Of a stretch of DNA of 36,132 nt, positions 15,122 to 22,895 are shown one piece after another. Each line of letters opens with the position of its first letter. Position 1 is the first letter of the stretch. Source of the DNA: Streptomyces phaeoluteigriseus (GTDB taxonomy: Bacteria; Actinomycetota; Actinomycetes; Streptomycetales; Streptomycetaceae); the NCBI RefSeq assembly GCF_001896135.2, contig NZ_MPOH02000009.1:722847-758978 (forward strand), written 5' to 3'. Both the position numbers and the translations under genes were made by a program. Below the pieces are notes generated by a model, which was not told the origin of the DNA, did no database searches, and saw only the letters and a list, made by a program, of their open reading frames with translations.

Positions 15122-15901
15122 TTATCGTGCGAAGTCGAGGCGGTCGGTCAGGCCGGCTTCGGTGAACGCGGCCTCGATCTCGTGGCGGCCTTCCTTGAAG
15201 TGGTCCCAGCTGTCGTAGTGGGCGGGGACGACCCTGCGGGCGCCGAGCAGCTTTGCGGCCTCGGCGCCCTGGGCGCTGTCGAGGGTGAGGAGGGCGCCAT
15301 CGAAGGCGAAGGCCATGCGGGCGCCGCCGAGGAAGAGGACCGCGGTGTCGACGGGGGCGAACCCTGCGGCGATCTCCTCGACGTGCTCCAGGGCGGCGTT
15401 GTCGCCGCTGACGTAGACCGAGGGCAGGTCTTCGGAGGTGATCATGAAGCCGACGACGTCGCCGGTGACCGGTTCGCAGCCGACGGGGCCGTGCCGGGCG
15501 GGCAGACCGGTGACGGTGACGGTGCCACCGTCCGGCCGCTCGAGTTCGGTGCTCTGCCAGAAGGCCAGCCCTTGCGCGTTGCCGCCCAGCCGACCGGCAC
15601 CGCTGACCGTGGTGAAGACGACGGGCACCTTCGGCAGGAACGCGCGGCCGGAGCTGTCGAGGTTGTCGTCGTGCGTGTCGTGGGAGAGCAGAACGACGTC
15701 GACGCGGCCCAGGTCGGCGGCCACAGGTGAGGCCTCGGTCTTGACGAGCTTGTGGTCGCCGGGGAGGGGCATCGGGTACTCGCCGGGCGGGTCGAAAGTG
15801 GGGTCGGTGACGAACCTGAGCCCGCCGTACTCGATCAGGGAGGTCGGGCCGCCGTAGACGTGGACGGGGATCTTTTCGCTGGTGGCGCTGGCGCCGGACA
15901 T
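15122..15901 (-). CDS. MBL-fold metal-dependent hydrolase
   Basis: A 259-residue metallo-beta-lactamase-fold protein of the UlaG/lactamase_B_2 kind. The metal motif reads LLSHDTHDDNLD, an H-D-x-H-x-D-N form and not the canonical HxHxDH. Further ligands may be H in ARHGPVGCE, D in VSGDNAALEH and H in VPAHYDSW. The opening VHVYGGPTSLIEYGGLRFVTDPTFDPPGEY is typical for this group. The substrate is unknown; the group includes esterases and lactonases. It sits in the reverse-strand operon between the VOC and SnoaL genes, 36 bp from SnoaL. Confidence 0.92.
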   Translation of the reverse strand: MSGASATSEKIPVHVYGGPTSLIEYGGLRFVTDPTFDPPGEYPMPLPGDHKLVKTEASPVAADLGRVDVVLLSHDTHDDNLDSSGRAFLPKVPVVFTTVSGAGRLGGNAQGLAFWQSTELERPDGGTVTVTGLPARHGPVGCEPVTGDVVGFMITSEDLPSVYVSGDNAALEHVEEIAAGFAPVDTAVLFLGGARMAFAFDGALLTLDSAQGAEAAKLLGARRVVPAHYDSWDHFKEGRHEIEAAFTEAGLTDRLDFAR

Positions 15902-16045
15902 CGGGGGCCTCCCGGTCGGGAAACAGTGAGGACGCGGGCCCTGCGAGTGTTACGGCAGGGGAGGGGGGCGGCAGGAGAACGCGTCGGCCGTGCTGGGGAA
16001 CAGGCCAGCGGGGCGGCGCGCGCCTGCGACGGCCTGCGCGGCCGG

Positions 16046-16426
16046 TCAGGGGGTGGGTGCGGAGAAGACGCCGAAGTGGTTGCCAGCGGTGTCCCGCAGC
16101 CGGGCGAAGCTGAAGCCGGCGGAGTCGGAGACCGGCTCCATGAGCACTTCGGCGCCCAGTTCACCGGCGCGTTCGACGGTCGCGGCGACGTCCTGGACGA
16201 GGACGTAGAAGATCGCGTAGTTGGGGAACCTGCCCTCCGACTCCCACACGCCGCCCGCCGGCTGCTGGGCACCGGGCGGCATCACGGAGTGGTAGGTGAC
16301 GCCAGGGGTGGTGGTGTTGAGGACGTAGTTCCAGTCGAAGAGCTCCTTGTAGAACTCCTGGACCTTCTCCGGCTGATCGGTGCCGAACTCGAACCAGGCG
16401 ACCGAGTTGAAGGCGGGAACGGTCAT
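16046..16426 (-). CDS. VOC-family (glyoxalase/dioxygenase-fold) protein
   Basis: A 126-residue protein with paired beta-alpha-beta-beta-beta modules. It reads NSVAWFEFGTDQPEKVQEFY, then KELFDWNY, GVTYHSVMPP and FYVLVQDVAATVERAGELGA, ending in FSFARLRDTAGNHFGVFSAP. This is the CFP32/lyase-like VOC subgroup that is common in actinobacteria. The ATG at 16426 has AAGGAG 8 bases upstream, so it is preferred over GTG 16435. As first gene of the reverse-strand operon it is the one nearest the palindrome at 16592-16609. Function unknown. Confidence 0.9.
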   Translation of the reverse strand: MTVPAFNSVAWFEFGTDQPEKVQEFYKELFDWNYVLNTTTPGVTYHSVMPPGAQQPAGGVWESEGRFPNYAIFYVLVQDVAATVERAGELGAEVLMEPVSDSAGFSFARLRDTAGNHFGVFSAPTP

Positions 16427-16591
16427 GACACTCACTCCTTGGCAGTCTCATTTCGGCACGAAGGGGCAACTCTCCAGGGCGCGCTCGATCTGGAGGGCGG
16501 TGACCGCGATCCGCTTGAACGGCGCACAGGGCTTGCCTGCCCGAAGGGGGCGATCTGGGCCCCGCGTCGGCCACACGCCCAGCAAACCACT

Positions 16592-16609
16592 TTGATTCCA
16601 TGGAATCAA
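16592..16609. promoter_or_regulatory. Perfect 18-bp palindrome, likely MarR-type operator
   Basis: TTGATTCCA-TGGAATCAA is a perfect palindrome. It lies 166 bp upstream of the VOC/MBL/SnoaL/PPOX operon and shares its TCCATGGAA core with the site in front of the MarR gene. The length and A/T-rich flanks with a GC centre are typical of MarR operators. Confidence 0.7.
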
Positions 16610-16830
16610 CTTCCTTGGATTATTGTTCCGTGTGATGCAGGTCCGGCGTGCACTCGCCTCGCCCTGCGCACAGCACCGGAACGAGGCCGACCTGGGCGGG
16701 AGCGGCCGACGGTCGGCGGCAGAGAGGAAGCCCTTCACCGAGCTGGTCGAGATCGAGGCGAAGGGCCGATGCAGGTCGCGCCCCGCTGTTTCGCCGATTT
16801 CGCCGGCTTCGCAGGGCGCCCGTTCGGTCG

Positions 16831-16998
16831 GTCGACGAAGAAGTGGGCGCTTACCTGTACGTGAAGAAGAACGCGGTCGAACTCGCCCGCGAGGAGGTGG
16901 CGAAGATGCCGGGGGCCAGGCACCGGGCCACGATGCTGCTCAGCTCGGTCACCGACCCCTACCAGGGCCACGAAGCTAAGTACCGGCTGGTCGGCCAG
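16831..16998 (+). pseudogene. Fragment of an SPL-like radical SAM protein
   Basis: A frame reads YLYVKKNAVELAREEVAKMP and then TMLLSSVTDPYQGHEAKYRL. This matches the interior of COG1533/spore-photoproduct-lyase-like radical SAM proteins (V-K-x-N-A-P-E-x-L-x-x-E-L, then MxSSVTDPYQPxExxxxLT). The CxxxCxxC iron-sulfur motif, which would lie before it, and everything after it are missing. It is a gene remnant of about 55 codons. The rest of 16,427-17,168 contains no intact gene. Confidence 0.65.
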
Positions 16999-17168
16999 GG
17001 GTGCCCTGGGGAGCGTGAGCGGCGCGCCGATCGCCGTACACCGCCTCCAGTGCGGTCGGCAGGAGTCACCGTGCACTCTCAGGGCCGGGAGGAGATCTTC
17101 GGCTCCGCCCGCCGGCTACGGCGATCCCGTGGTGTGCGGCAGGGGCGTCGATCGGAGTACGCGAGAGG

Positions 17169-17750
17169 TCAAGCCGCGGTGCGCAGCCCCACCAGGAGCC
17201 GGTCGAGGGCCTGCTCCGCGGCCTCGGGGTCTCCTCCGCGCGCGATCCAGAGCACGGTCTCGTTCATCGCCCCCGAGAGTAGCCGGGCCAGGGGCTCCAC
17301 TGGCTGATCGGCGATGATCCCGGCTGCGGCGAGTGCCGTCAGGGCCTCCGCGAGGTGCCGGGCGGAGGACTCCTCGTCCAGGGTTCTCCATTCGTCCCAG
17401 CCCAGCACGGTGGGCGCGTCGACCAGGAGGATCTGCCGCACTGCCGGGTCGGTGCCCGCGGTCAGGAAGGCCCGGCAGCCGGCCCGCAACTGCTCCCAGA
17501 GGTCCTCGTGCCGCTCGGCTTCGGTCGCGACCCGCTCGCCCAGTTCCCGCTGGATCTCGGCCACGACGGCACGGAAGAGCCCCGCTTTGCTGTCGAAGTG
17601 GTGGTAGGCGGCCCCTTTGGTCACGCCGGCGGCCCGTGCCACCTCGGCCAACACCACGTGGTGGTACCCGTCGACGGCGAACCGGCGCCGGCCTTCGGCC
17701 AGCAGCGCCTGCCGCGTGGCTTCCCGCTGCTCCGCCCGGTTTACCGCCAT
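17169..17750 (-). CDS. TetR-family transcriptional regulator
   Basis: A 193-residue regulator. The HTH is RQALLAEGRRRFAVDGYHHV, then VARAAGVTKGAAYHHFDSKAGLF. The C-terminal domain (ELGERVATEAERHEDLWEQL, then DPAVRQILLVDAPTVLGWDEWR) is typical of the TetR_C_33/49-like group. It starts at ATG 17750 (or GTG 17759). It is divergent from the VOC gene at 17851, and two related inverted repeats (17775-17791, 17806-17822) lie between, so it probably represses both itself and the VOC gene. Confidence 0.94.
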   Translation of the reverse strand: MAVNRAEQREATRQALLAEGRRRFAVDGYHHVVLAEVARAAGVTKGAAYHHFDSKAGLFRAVVAEIQRELGERVATEAERHEDLWEQLRAGCRAFLTAGTDPAVRQILLVDAPTVLGWDEWRTLDEESSARHLAEALTALAAAGIIADQPVEPLARLLSGAMNETVLWIARGGDPEAAEQALDRLLVGLRTAA

Positions 17751-17774
17751 CGCGCGCACCGCCCTTTCCGTTTC

Positions 17775-17822
17775 GCGTACCGGGGGTATGCTAACGCCAC
17801 AGCTTGCATACCCGGGGTATGC
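17775..17822. promoter_or_regulatory. Pair of TetR operators in a divergent promoter region
   Basis: Site 2 (17806-17822) is a perfect dyad GCATACCC-G-GGGTATGC. Site 1 (17775-17791), GCGTACCG-G-GGGTATGC, is the same with two mismatches. Centres are 31 bp apart, about three helical turns. Outer flanks TTTCGC and GCGAAA mirror each other. This geometry suggests cooperative binding of two TetR dimers controlling both the TetR and VOC genes. Confidence 0.75.
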
Positions 17823-17850
17823 GAAATGAGCCGAAGGGCCTGCCTACGCC

Positions 17851-18300
17851 ATGACGAACGGACCGACGACCGTGCCCACAACCGAACTCGGCGGCTTCTA
17901 CCCGGTGCTCGCCACCCGGGACGTGGCCGCCTCCCGGGACTTCTACACACGTCACCTCGGTTTCGAGGTGACCTTCGAGGCGGACTGGTACGTCAGTCTG
18001 CGCCGCCCCGACGCTCCGCAGTACGAGCTGGCCCTTCTCGACCACGCCCACCCGACCGTCCCAGAGGGCCACCGGACCGCGCTGCGGGGCGGTTTGCTGC
18101 TGAACTTCGAGGTGGACGACGTGGACTCCGAGCACCAGCGGCTCGTGGCGGAGGCCGGCCTGCCCGAAGTGCTGCCACTGCGTACGGAGGAGTTCGGCCA
18201 GCGCCACTTCATCGTCGCAGCCCCCGACGGCGTGCTGATCGACGTCATCACCGTCGTCCCGCCCAGCCAGGAGTACGCCGCCCAATACGCTGCCATCTGA
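17851..18300 (+). CDS. VOC-family glyoxalase/bleomycin-resistance-like protein
   Basis: A 149-residue VOC protein: [20 protein letters not shown], then [20 protein letters not shown], then [20 protein letters not shown] and a second module ending [21 protein letters not shown]. The E/D residues of the second module (PDGVLIDV) are typical of the bleomycin-resistance/antibiotic-binding branch, where the protein binds a drug, or of extradiol-type enzymes. It is divergent from a TetR repressor with two operators between them. That points to induction by a small molecule, possibly a toxic one. The ligand is unknown. Confidence 0.92.
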   Translation: MTNGPTTVPTTELGGFYPVLATRDVAASRDFYTRHLGFEVTFEADWYVSLRRPDAPQYELALLDHAHPTVPEGHRTALRGGLLLNFEVDDVDSEHQRLVAEAGLPEVLPLRTEEFGQRHFIVAAPDGVLIDVITVVPPSQEYAAQYAAI

Positions 18301-18542
18301 GTGTCGAGGACCTGGTCGGACGTCTCTGCACTGAGTCTTGACGCGGGAACTCCACCGGCGAGATCCCGTATTTCCTCGGTTCAGCGCATTCCGTCGGTTC
18401 CCAGGATGTGGCTCGGCGGCGGGATCCGTACGGTCCGGGGCTCTGTCGCACCGCGCAGGGGTGCCCGGAGCCGGAGCCATTCGTCGGCCGGCGGTGGCCG
18501 TCGATATCCCCGCCTTTTCAAATGGAGGTGTGCCTTCGCTGG

Positions 18543-18567
18543 TGTCCGGTCCTAAAAGGTCCGGACA
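18543..18567. repeat. 25-bp near-perfect inverted repeat upstream of the phosphatase gene
   Basis: Outer arms TGTCCGG and CCGGACA are exact and the inner bases CCT and AGG also pair. It is 47 bp upstream of an in-frame ATG (18615) of the phosphatase gene. Operator, attenuator hairpin and terminator of the VOC gene are all possible. The rest of 18,301-18,614 shows no gene. Confidence 0.5.
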
Positions 18568-18695
18568 TAGGGAAATGGTCCGTCTGCGCGGGTTCACGGG
18601 GGAAGACTCGTGCGATGCGGGATGATGTGTGCCCCGCGCAGGCCATCGCGGCCGGCCCATCGGCATCTCGTCCTTTCTGGTGCGGTGGTGCGGTG

Positions 18696-20030
18696 ATGCG
18701 GGCGATCAGACAACTGGGAGACGTATCAGGTGAGCACACATCCGCCGGGCGCTGGCAGGGCAACCGGCTCGTGGCTTCCCCCGGACGCGACGACTGCCCC
18801 CGGACGACGGGGCTGGCCGGGGCGTTGGCTGCGGCGGAAGCCGCGCCACCGGTGGGATCGCTCGACGTCGTCGCCCACATGCTCAGGCAGCGCCTCGATG
18901 CGACCAGGGTTTCCTTCCTCATCACGGACTTCACCGGTGCGTCAGTGGTGCGCCTCGGTGTCGCCGGTGACGTGGAGACCGACGAACCCGCCCGGCGCAT
19001 CGACCTGCCCGGCACCTTGTACGACGAGGTGATCCGGACACAGCAGCCCGCCACACAGACCAGGGGTGGCGGGAGCACGGTGCGGGTCGTCGCTCCCGTC
19101 ACCAACCGCGGAGACGCCATCGGTCTCCTGGAATTGTTCCTCCCCTCCGCGCCCGACGAGGCCGCGATGCGGGAGATAAGCGAGACCGCGCATGCGCTGG
19201 CCTACATCGTCATCGCGAACCGGTCGTACACCGACGTGTATCAGTGGGGCCGTCGCACCAGACCGCTGAGTCTGGCCGCGGAGATCCAGCACCGGTTGCT
19301 CCCCTCGTCCCTCGCCTGCGAGGCCGCACAGTTCACGGTGGCCGGAGCGCTGGAGCCCGCCGACCATGTCGGCGGCGACACTTTTGACTACGTGATCGAC
19401 CGCGACGCCGTACAACTGTCCGTCACTGATGCGATGGGCCACGATGTCAATGCCGCACTGCTCGCCACCCTCGCGGTAGGCGCGCTGCGCGGGGCCAGGC
19501 GGGCGGGTGCCGATCTGGCCGAACAGGCCCGGCAGGCGCACCAGGCGATGGTCGACCACGGCGAACAGCGATACGTCACCGGTCAGCTCCTGCGTATCAG
19601 CCTGCTCGACGGTGGTGTCGAGTTCGTCAACGCGGGCCACCCCTGGCCGCTGCGGTTGCGCGATGGGAAGGTGGAGGAGCTCCGGGTCGAGGTCGACATG
19701 CCGTTCGGCTTCCGCTTCCCGCACACCTACCGGGTCCAGCCGCTGGATCTTAGGGTCGGTGACCGGTTGTTCATGCTCACCGACGGCATGCTCGAGCACC
19801 ACGCCAGTGAAGTGGACCTGAAGGGCCTGATCGTACGCACCGGCGACCTGCATCCGCGTGAAGCCGCCCGCACGGTGATCGCGAAGGTCGTCGCCGCTAA
19901 CGACGGTCACCTCCAGGACGACGCCACCATCATGTGCCTGGATTGGCATGGTGTCAGGGACTCCCGACGGCATGCGGACACCGGGGCCGACCTGGCCAAC
20001 GCATCGCCGTCACCGGCACCGGAGATCTGA
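18696..20030 (+). CDS. PP2C-type serine/threonine phosphatase (SpoIIE domain) with N-terminal GAF-like sensor
   Basis: A 444-residue protein (471 if begun at ATG 18615). Residues about 55-190 look like a GAF-like sensory domain (VSFLITDFTGASVVRLGVAG, then STVRVVAPVTNRGDAIGLLEL). The C-terminal 240 residues are a SpoIIE/PP2C phosphatase: AAEIQHRLLPSSLACEAAQF, GGDTFDY (metal-binding GGD), SVTDAMGHDVNAALLATLAV, EFVNAGHPWPLRLRDG, LFMLTDGMLEHHA and LQDDATIMCLDW. All metal-ligand Asp positions appear present. In Streptomyces such proteins dephosphorylate anti-anti-sigma factors. No anti-sigma or kinase gene sits beside it, so its partner is elsewhere. Confidence 0.93.
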   Translation: MRAIRQLGDVSGEHTSAGRWQGNRLVASPGRDDCPRTTGLAGALAAAEAAPPVGSLDVVAHMLRQRLDATRVSFLITDFTGASVVRLGVAGDVETDEPARRIDLPGTLYDEVIRTQQPATQTRGGGSTVRVVAPVTNRGDAIGLLELFLPSAPDEAAMREISETAHALAYIVIANRSYTDVYQWGRRTRPLSLAAEIQHRLLPSSLACEAAQFTVAGALEPADHVGGDTFDYVIDRDAVQLSVTDAMGHDVNAALLATLAVGALRGARRAGADLAEQARQAHQAMVDHGEQRYVTGQLLRISLLDGGVEFVNAGHPWPLRLRDGKVEELRVEVDMPFGFRFPHTYRVQPLDLRVGDRLFMLTDGMLEHHASEVDLKGLIVRTGDLHPREAARTVIAKVVAANDGHLQDDATIMCLDWHGVRDSRRHADTGADLANASPSPAPEI

Positions 20031-20365
20031 CGAGCCACGAGTGCCGGCGCAGGGGCGTAAGCCCTGACGCCCGCTGGTTCAGGCTCACGACGATCTCCGA
20101 GCCGATGCGCGGTGATCCGGCGCCTCTGGTTGCGAATGCCGACTCTGGGCCGCATGCGCGTGATCATCGGGCCGTTGCAGGCTCAGAGTGCCGGAGCCGC
20201 CGCGAATGCCTGAGCCTGGGCCTGCCGGCCAGGGGTCGCGGTTCAGCTGCCGACCAGCCTAAAGATGACGATGCCGGTCGCGCAGTCCCTTCACTGCCGC
20301 GGCTGATGAGGGAGGTGACGGAATACGCGATGGCGAGGTTCTGGCCCCGGGCGCCACGCCGTGAC

Positions 20366-20520
20366 TGGCACGTCGGCCCGATGACCGCACCGTCCGCGAC
20401 CTCGCACTGGCGTACTCGGTGCTCTCCGGCCCGGACGGCGTCGCCGGCTTCGCCACCGTTCCGCGCGGATTCGACACCGGCCTGGGCGCGTCGCCGGACC
20501 TGCCCGTGCGCGTCGGCGGG
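20366..20520 (+). pseudogene. Amidase-signature gene fragment with a one-base deletion
   Basis: The frame at 20369 reads HVGPMT and then, after loss of one base near 20386, continues in another frame as TVRDLALAYSVLSGPDGVAG and FATVPRGFDTGLGASPDLPVRVG. This matches the central part of actinobacterial amidases (HVGPMTRTVRDLALAYSVLAGPDG-like). Neither the catalytic Ser-Ser-Lys region nor the C-terminus is present. The rest of 20,031-20,596 contains nothing I can name. Confidence 0.7.
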
Positions 20521-20596
20521 CCGGTCGACTCCCAAACTCGGCCCGACCGACCGGCAGGCGCCGCCAACGACGGAGTTCTTACGTTGCGTCGGAATG

Positions 20597-21601
20597 TCAC
20601 AGCGTGTCGCGTAGCCGAAGAACGTACGCCGCGGTCAGCGCAACGGCACGGTCCTCGTCATGCGACAGCTCCATGAGGGTACGCGACGCCTTCGTCCCCG
20701 GGACGGAGGCCAGCGCCTGAGTCAGCCGTCCCCGTGCCGGCCCTTGAGCGGTGTCGTGGGCGAGGCGGTCGACGAGGCTGGTCGCGATCTCGTCCGCCGT
20801 CGCGGTGTCGCTCGCCACCACACCCAGGGCATCGGCTGCGTCGACGTCGTTCCTTCCGTCCACGATCATGTCGAGGAGCGTCGGGACCGCATCGGCCACT
20901 CCACGGGTGCCGAGCGCCAGAGCCGCATACCCGCGGACCACGACGTCGGGGTGTGCGAGGGCCTGCCGCAGCTGCGAGGTAGCCTCACCGCCGGGCAGCT
21001 CGGCCAGGGACCGAACGGCACGTTCCCGCACCGCCGCGACCGGGGAGCCGAGCCCCTCCGCCAGCAGTGCCGGGCCGCCATCGCCCGATCGCGCCAGCGC
21101 CCACCGGAGGGCTCCGGCAACGTTCGGCTCCGTCTCGCGCAGAGCTGCCTCGACCAGAGCCTCCACCGGCACCGCGGCCTCGTCGACAGAGGAAAGAGCC
21201 GCGCGCTGGCGCGCGTCGGCGCTCTTGGAGCCCATGGCCTGGAGGAGCGCGACGACCCGGAGGACGTCCCCCCAGCCGGCGGGGTCCGTGGCATCGATCC
21301 GACGCAGCCGCGTGAGCAACTCGGTCTCGGCCGCGATGCGTTGGCGTGTCTGGCCGATGAGGTCGCCGACGAGCACGGAGGGCGTGAAGCCGGGATCGTC
21401 GAGTGCGCGCCCGATCTCACGCAGCGACAGTCCCAGCGACCGGAGGCTCTCGACATGGAAGATCCGCCGGATGTCCTCCCCGGAGTACTCCCGGTAACCG
21501 GAGTCCGTGCGACCGGAGGGCCGGACCAGGCCGAGCGACTCGTAGTGCCGGAGCATGCGGGCACTGACCCCGGACCGTCGTGCCACCTCACCGATCAACA
21601 C
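20597..21601 (-). CDS. MerR-family regulator fused to HEAT repeats
   Basis: A 334-residue protein. Residues 1-70 are a MerR winged helix (LIGEVARRSGVSARMLRHYE, then SLGLVRPSGRTDSGYREYSGEDIRRI). A dimerisation helix follows, to about 130. Residues about 140-330 consist of HEAT-like helical repeats (VAGALRWALARSGDGGPALL, SPVAAVRERAVRSLAELPGG, DVVVRGYAALALGTRGVADAVPTLL). HEAT arrays in place of a drug-binding domain suggest sensing through a protein partner. It starts at GTG 21601, 3 bases after the stop of the HEAT protein gene, so the two are an operon. Confidence 0.92.
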   Translation of the reverse strand: MLIGEVARRSGVSARMLRHYESLGLVRPSGRTDSGYREYSGEDIRRIFHVESLRSLGLSLREIGRALDDPGFTPSVLVGDLIGQTRQRIAAETELLTRLRRIDATDPAGWGDVLRVVALLQAMGSKSADARQRAALSSVDEAAVPVEALVEAALRETEPNVAGALRWALARSGDGGPALLAEGLGSPVAAVRERAVRSLAELPGGEATSQLRQALAHPDVVVRGYAALALGTRGVADAVPTLLDMIVDGRNDVDAADALGVVASDTATADEIATSLVDRLAHDTAQGPARGRLTQALASVPGTKASRTLMELSHDEDRAVALTAAYVLRLRDTL

Positions 21602-21604
21602 GTC

Positions 21605-22276
21605 CTATCGTCCCTCCTGGCCGGACCCGCCGAGGGCCACGACGCGCTTCGCCTCCTCGATCGCGAACTCGAATCCGGCGTCCGGGTCACGCAGCAGCCG
21701 CTCTGTGGCGACGGCGTGGGCGCGCACGTGCGGGTCGGGGCCCGTTGTCGCAGCACTCAAGACCGGCACGATCACTTCACCCAGCGAGACCATCGCCCGG
21801 CTGAGACTCAGCTGCGTCTGCCGTTCACCGCGCCCGAGCTGTGTCGCCAGCACCGTGGCCAGGGCGGACTCCTCACCTTCCGGGACGAGCACGACTGCGG
21901 CACGCCAGGCGCTCCGCGCCACGTCGGTGTCGGCGTCGGACAACAGCGTCCGCGTGATCGCCGGCCACGCCCGCCGGTCCCCGATCTTGGACAGCGTGTG
22001 CAGCGCCTGGCTCCGTGCCTGCGCACGATCCGAGCTGACTTCACGGACCAGCTCGGGGAGCGTCATGGACACCGGGTGGCGGGTGAGCGCCCAGGTCAGC
22101 ATGTCGCGGACGAAGAACTCGGGCTCGATCGCGCATCGCTCGACGAGCCTGTCGACGAATCGAGGGTCAGGCGCCGTGCCGGCAGCCAGAGCAGCCCGTA
22201 GTCGCACGGACGAACGGCTGTCCTCCAGCTCCTGGAGCACGCGTGTCGCGTCCGTGTCGTGTCGTGTGATCGTCAT
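21605..22276 (-). CDS. HEAT-repeat protein, operon partner of the MerR-HEAT regulator
   Basis: A 223-residue all-helical protein with HEAT-type repeats: SVRLRAALAAGTAPDPRFVDRL, then EFFVRDMLTWALTRHPVSMTLPEL, RAQARSQALHTLSKIGDRRAW, DVARSAWRAAVVLVPEGEESA and PHVRAHAVATERLLRDPD. No catalytic motif is seen. It resembles the HEAT half of the MerR gene that follows 3 bp downstream, suggesting duplication and a physical interaction between them. GAGGAGG lies 8 bases before the ATG. A MerR-like promoter lies upstream. Confidence 0.88.
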   Translation of the reverse strand: MTITRHDTDATRVLQELEDSRSSVRLRAALAAGTAPDPRFVDRLVERCAIEPEFFVRDMLTWALTRHPVSMTLPELVREVSSDRAQARSQALHTLSKIGDRRAWPAITRTLLSDADTDVARSAWRAAVVLVPEGEESALATVLATQLGRGERQTQLSLSRAMVSLGEVIVPVLSAATTGPDPHVRAHAVATERLLRDPDAGFEFAIEEAKRVVALGGSGQEGR

Positions 22277-22304
22277 CGAGACCACCTCCTCGGCAAGCAG
22301 TGAA

Positions 22305-22329
22305 GACCCTCTCACCGTGTCAAGGTCAA
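22305..22329 (-). promoter_or_regulatory. MerR-type promoter with operator in the spacer
   Basis: On the reverse strand TTGACC (22329-22324) lies 19 bp from a weak TTCACT -10, the long spacing used by MerR activators. An imperfect dyad GACCTT-11-AGGGTC (22327-22305) fills the spacer. It precedes the HEAT/MerR operon, consistent with autoregulation. Confidence 0.55.
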
Positions 22330-22895
22330 GTGGGGCCGGCTGCCTGATCGGAGCGAGCGGCTGTCCGTCGAGCGGTCGTCCGTTGCCGGGATTTCGGAGT
22401 TCCGGCTCGTCTCGGCGTGAGGTCACTGCGCTGCCGAATGTCTGAGTCGGGGGCGGGCCAGGGCGCTGTCCGGAGGCCGGAGCGCTGTTCGCAGCGAGTA
22501 GCGAGGGCGAACCCGATGAAGATGCTCCCGCGGCCGATGTGGCGCCCGCAGCCAGCCGCTCGCGCCGCCGGAAGCTGCCGCAGGTGGGTCCCGCTGAAGA
22601 TCGGCGCGCTGAGGTACGGCACGCTCGCCGACTGCGCGACCATGCCTAGGAAGAACGGCACGTCCGATCTCGTCGGTTTCTCGCCGCACTGTCCTGTCCG
22701 GTACCGAGGAGGCCGGCCCGGCGGGCGGCCAGGGCCGGGGCCCGAGGCGGATAGGACGTGGGTCGCCAGGCGTCCGCCGACCTGTGCGTCGGCATCCGGG
22801 CCGTGCCAGGCGGCAATGTGGCAGGTGCTGTACAGCTCGACCTGTACGCACCATCACCCACCGGCCAGGTCGGCTCCCTCAGGACACGTGGTGGG
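22330..22895. other. 566-bp stretch without a recognised gene
   Basis: Open frames exist on both strands, but none has a convincing start, codon bias or family pattern over its length. A short reverse-strand run ASVPYLSAPIFSGTHLRQLP near 22,560-22,630 could be a membrane-protein scrap. I cannot assign it. Confidence 0.35.

Noticed and set aside
20660..22201. A 513-codon forward frame
   Set aside because: It is a shadow of the MerR-HEAT and HEAT genes on the other strand.
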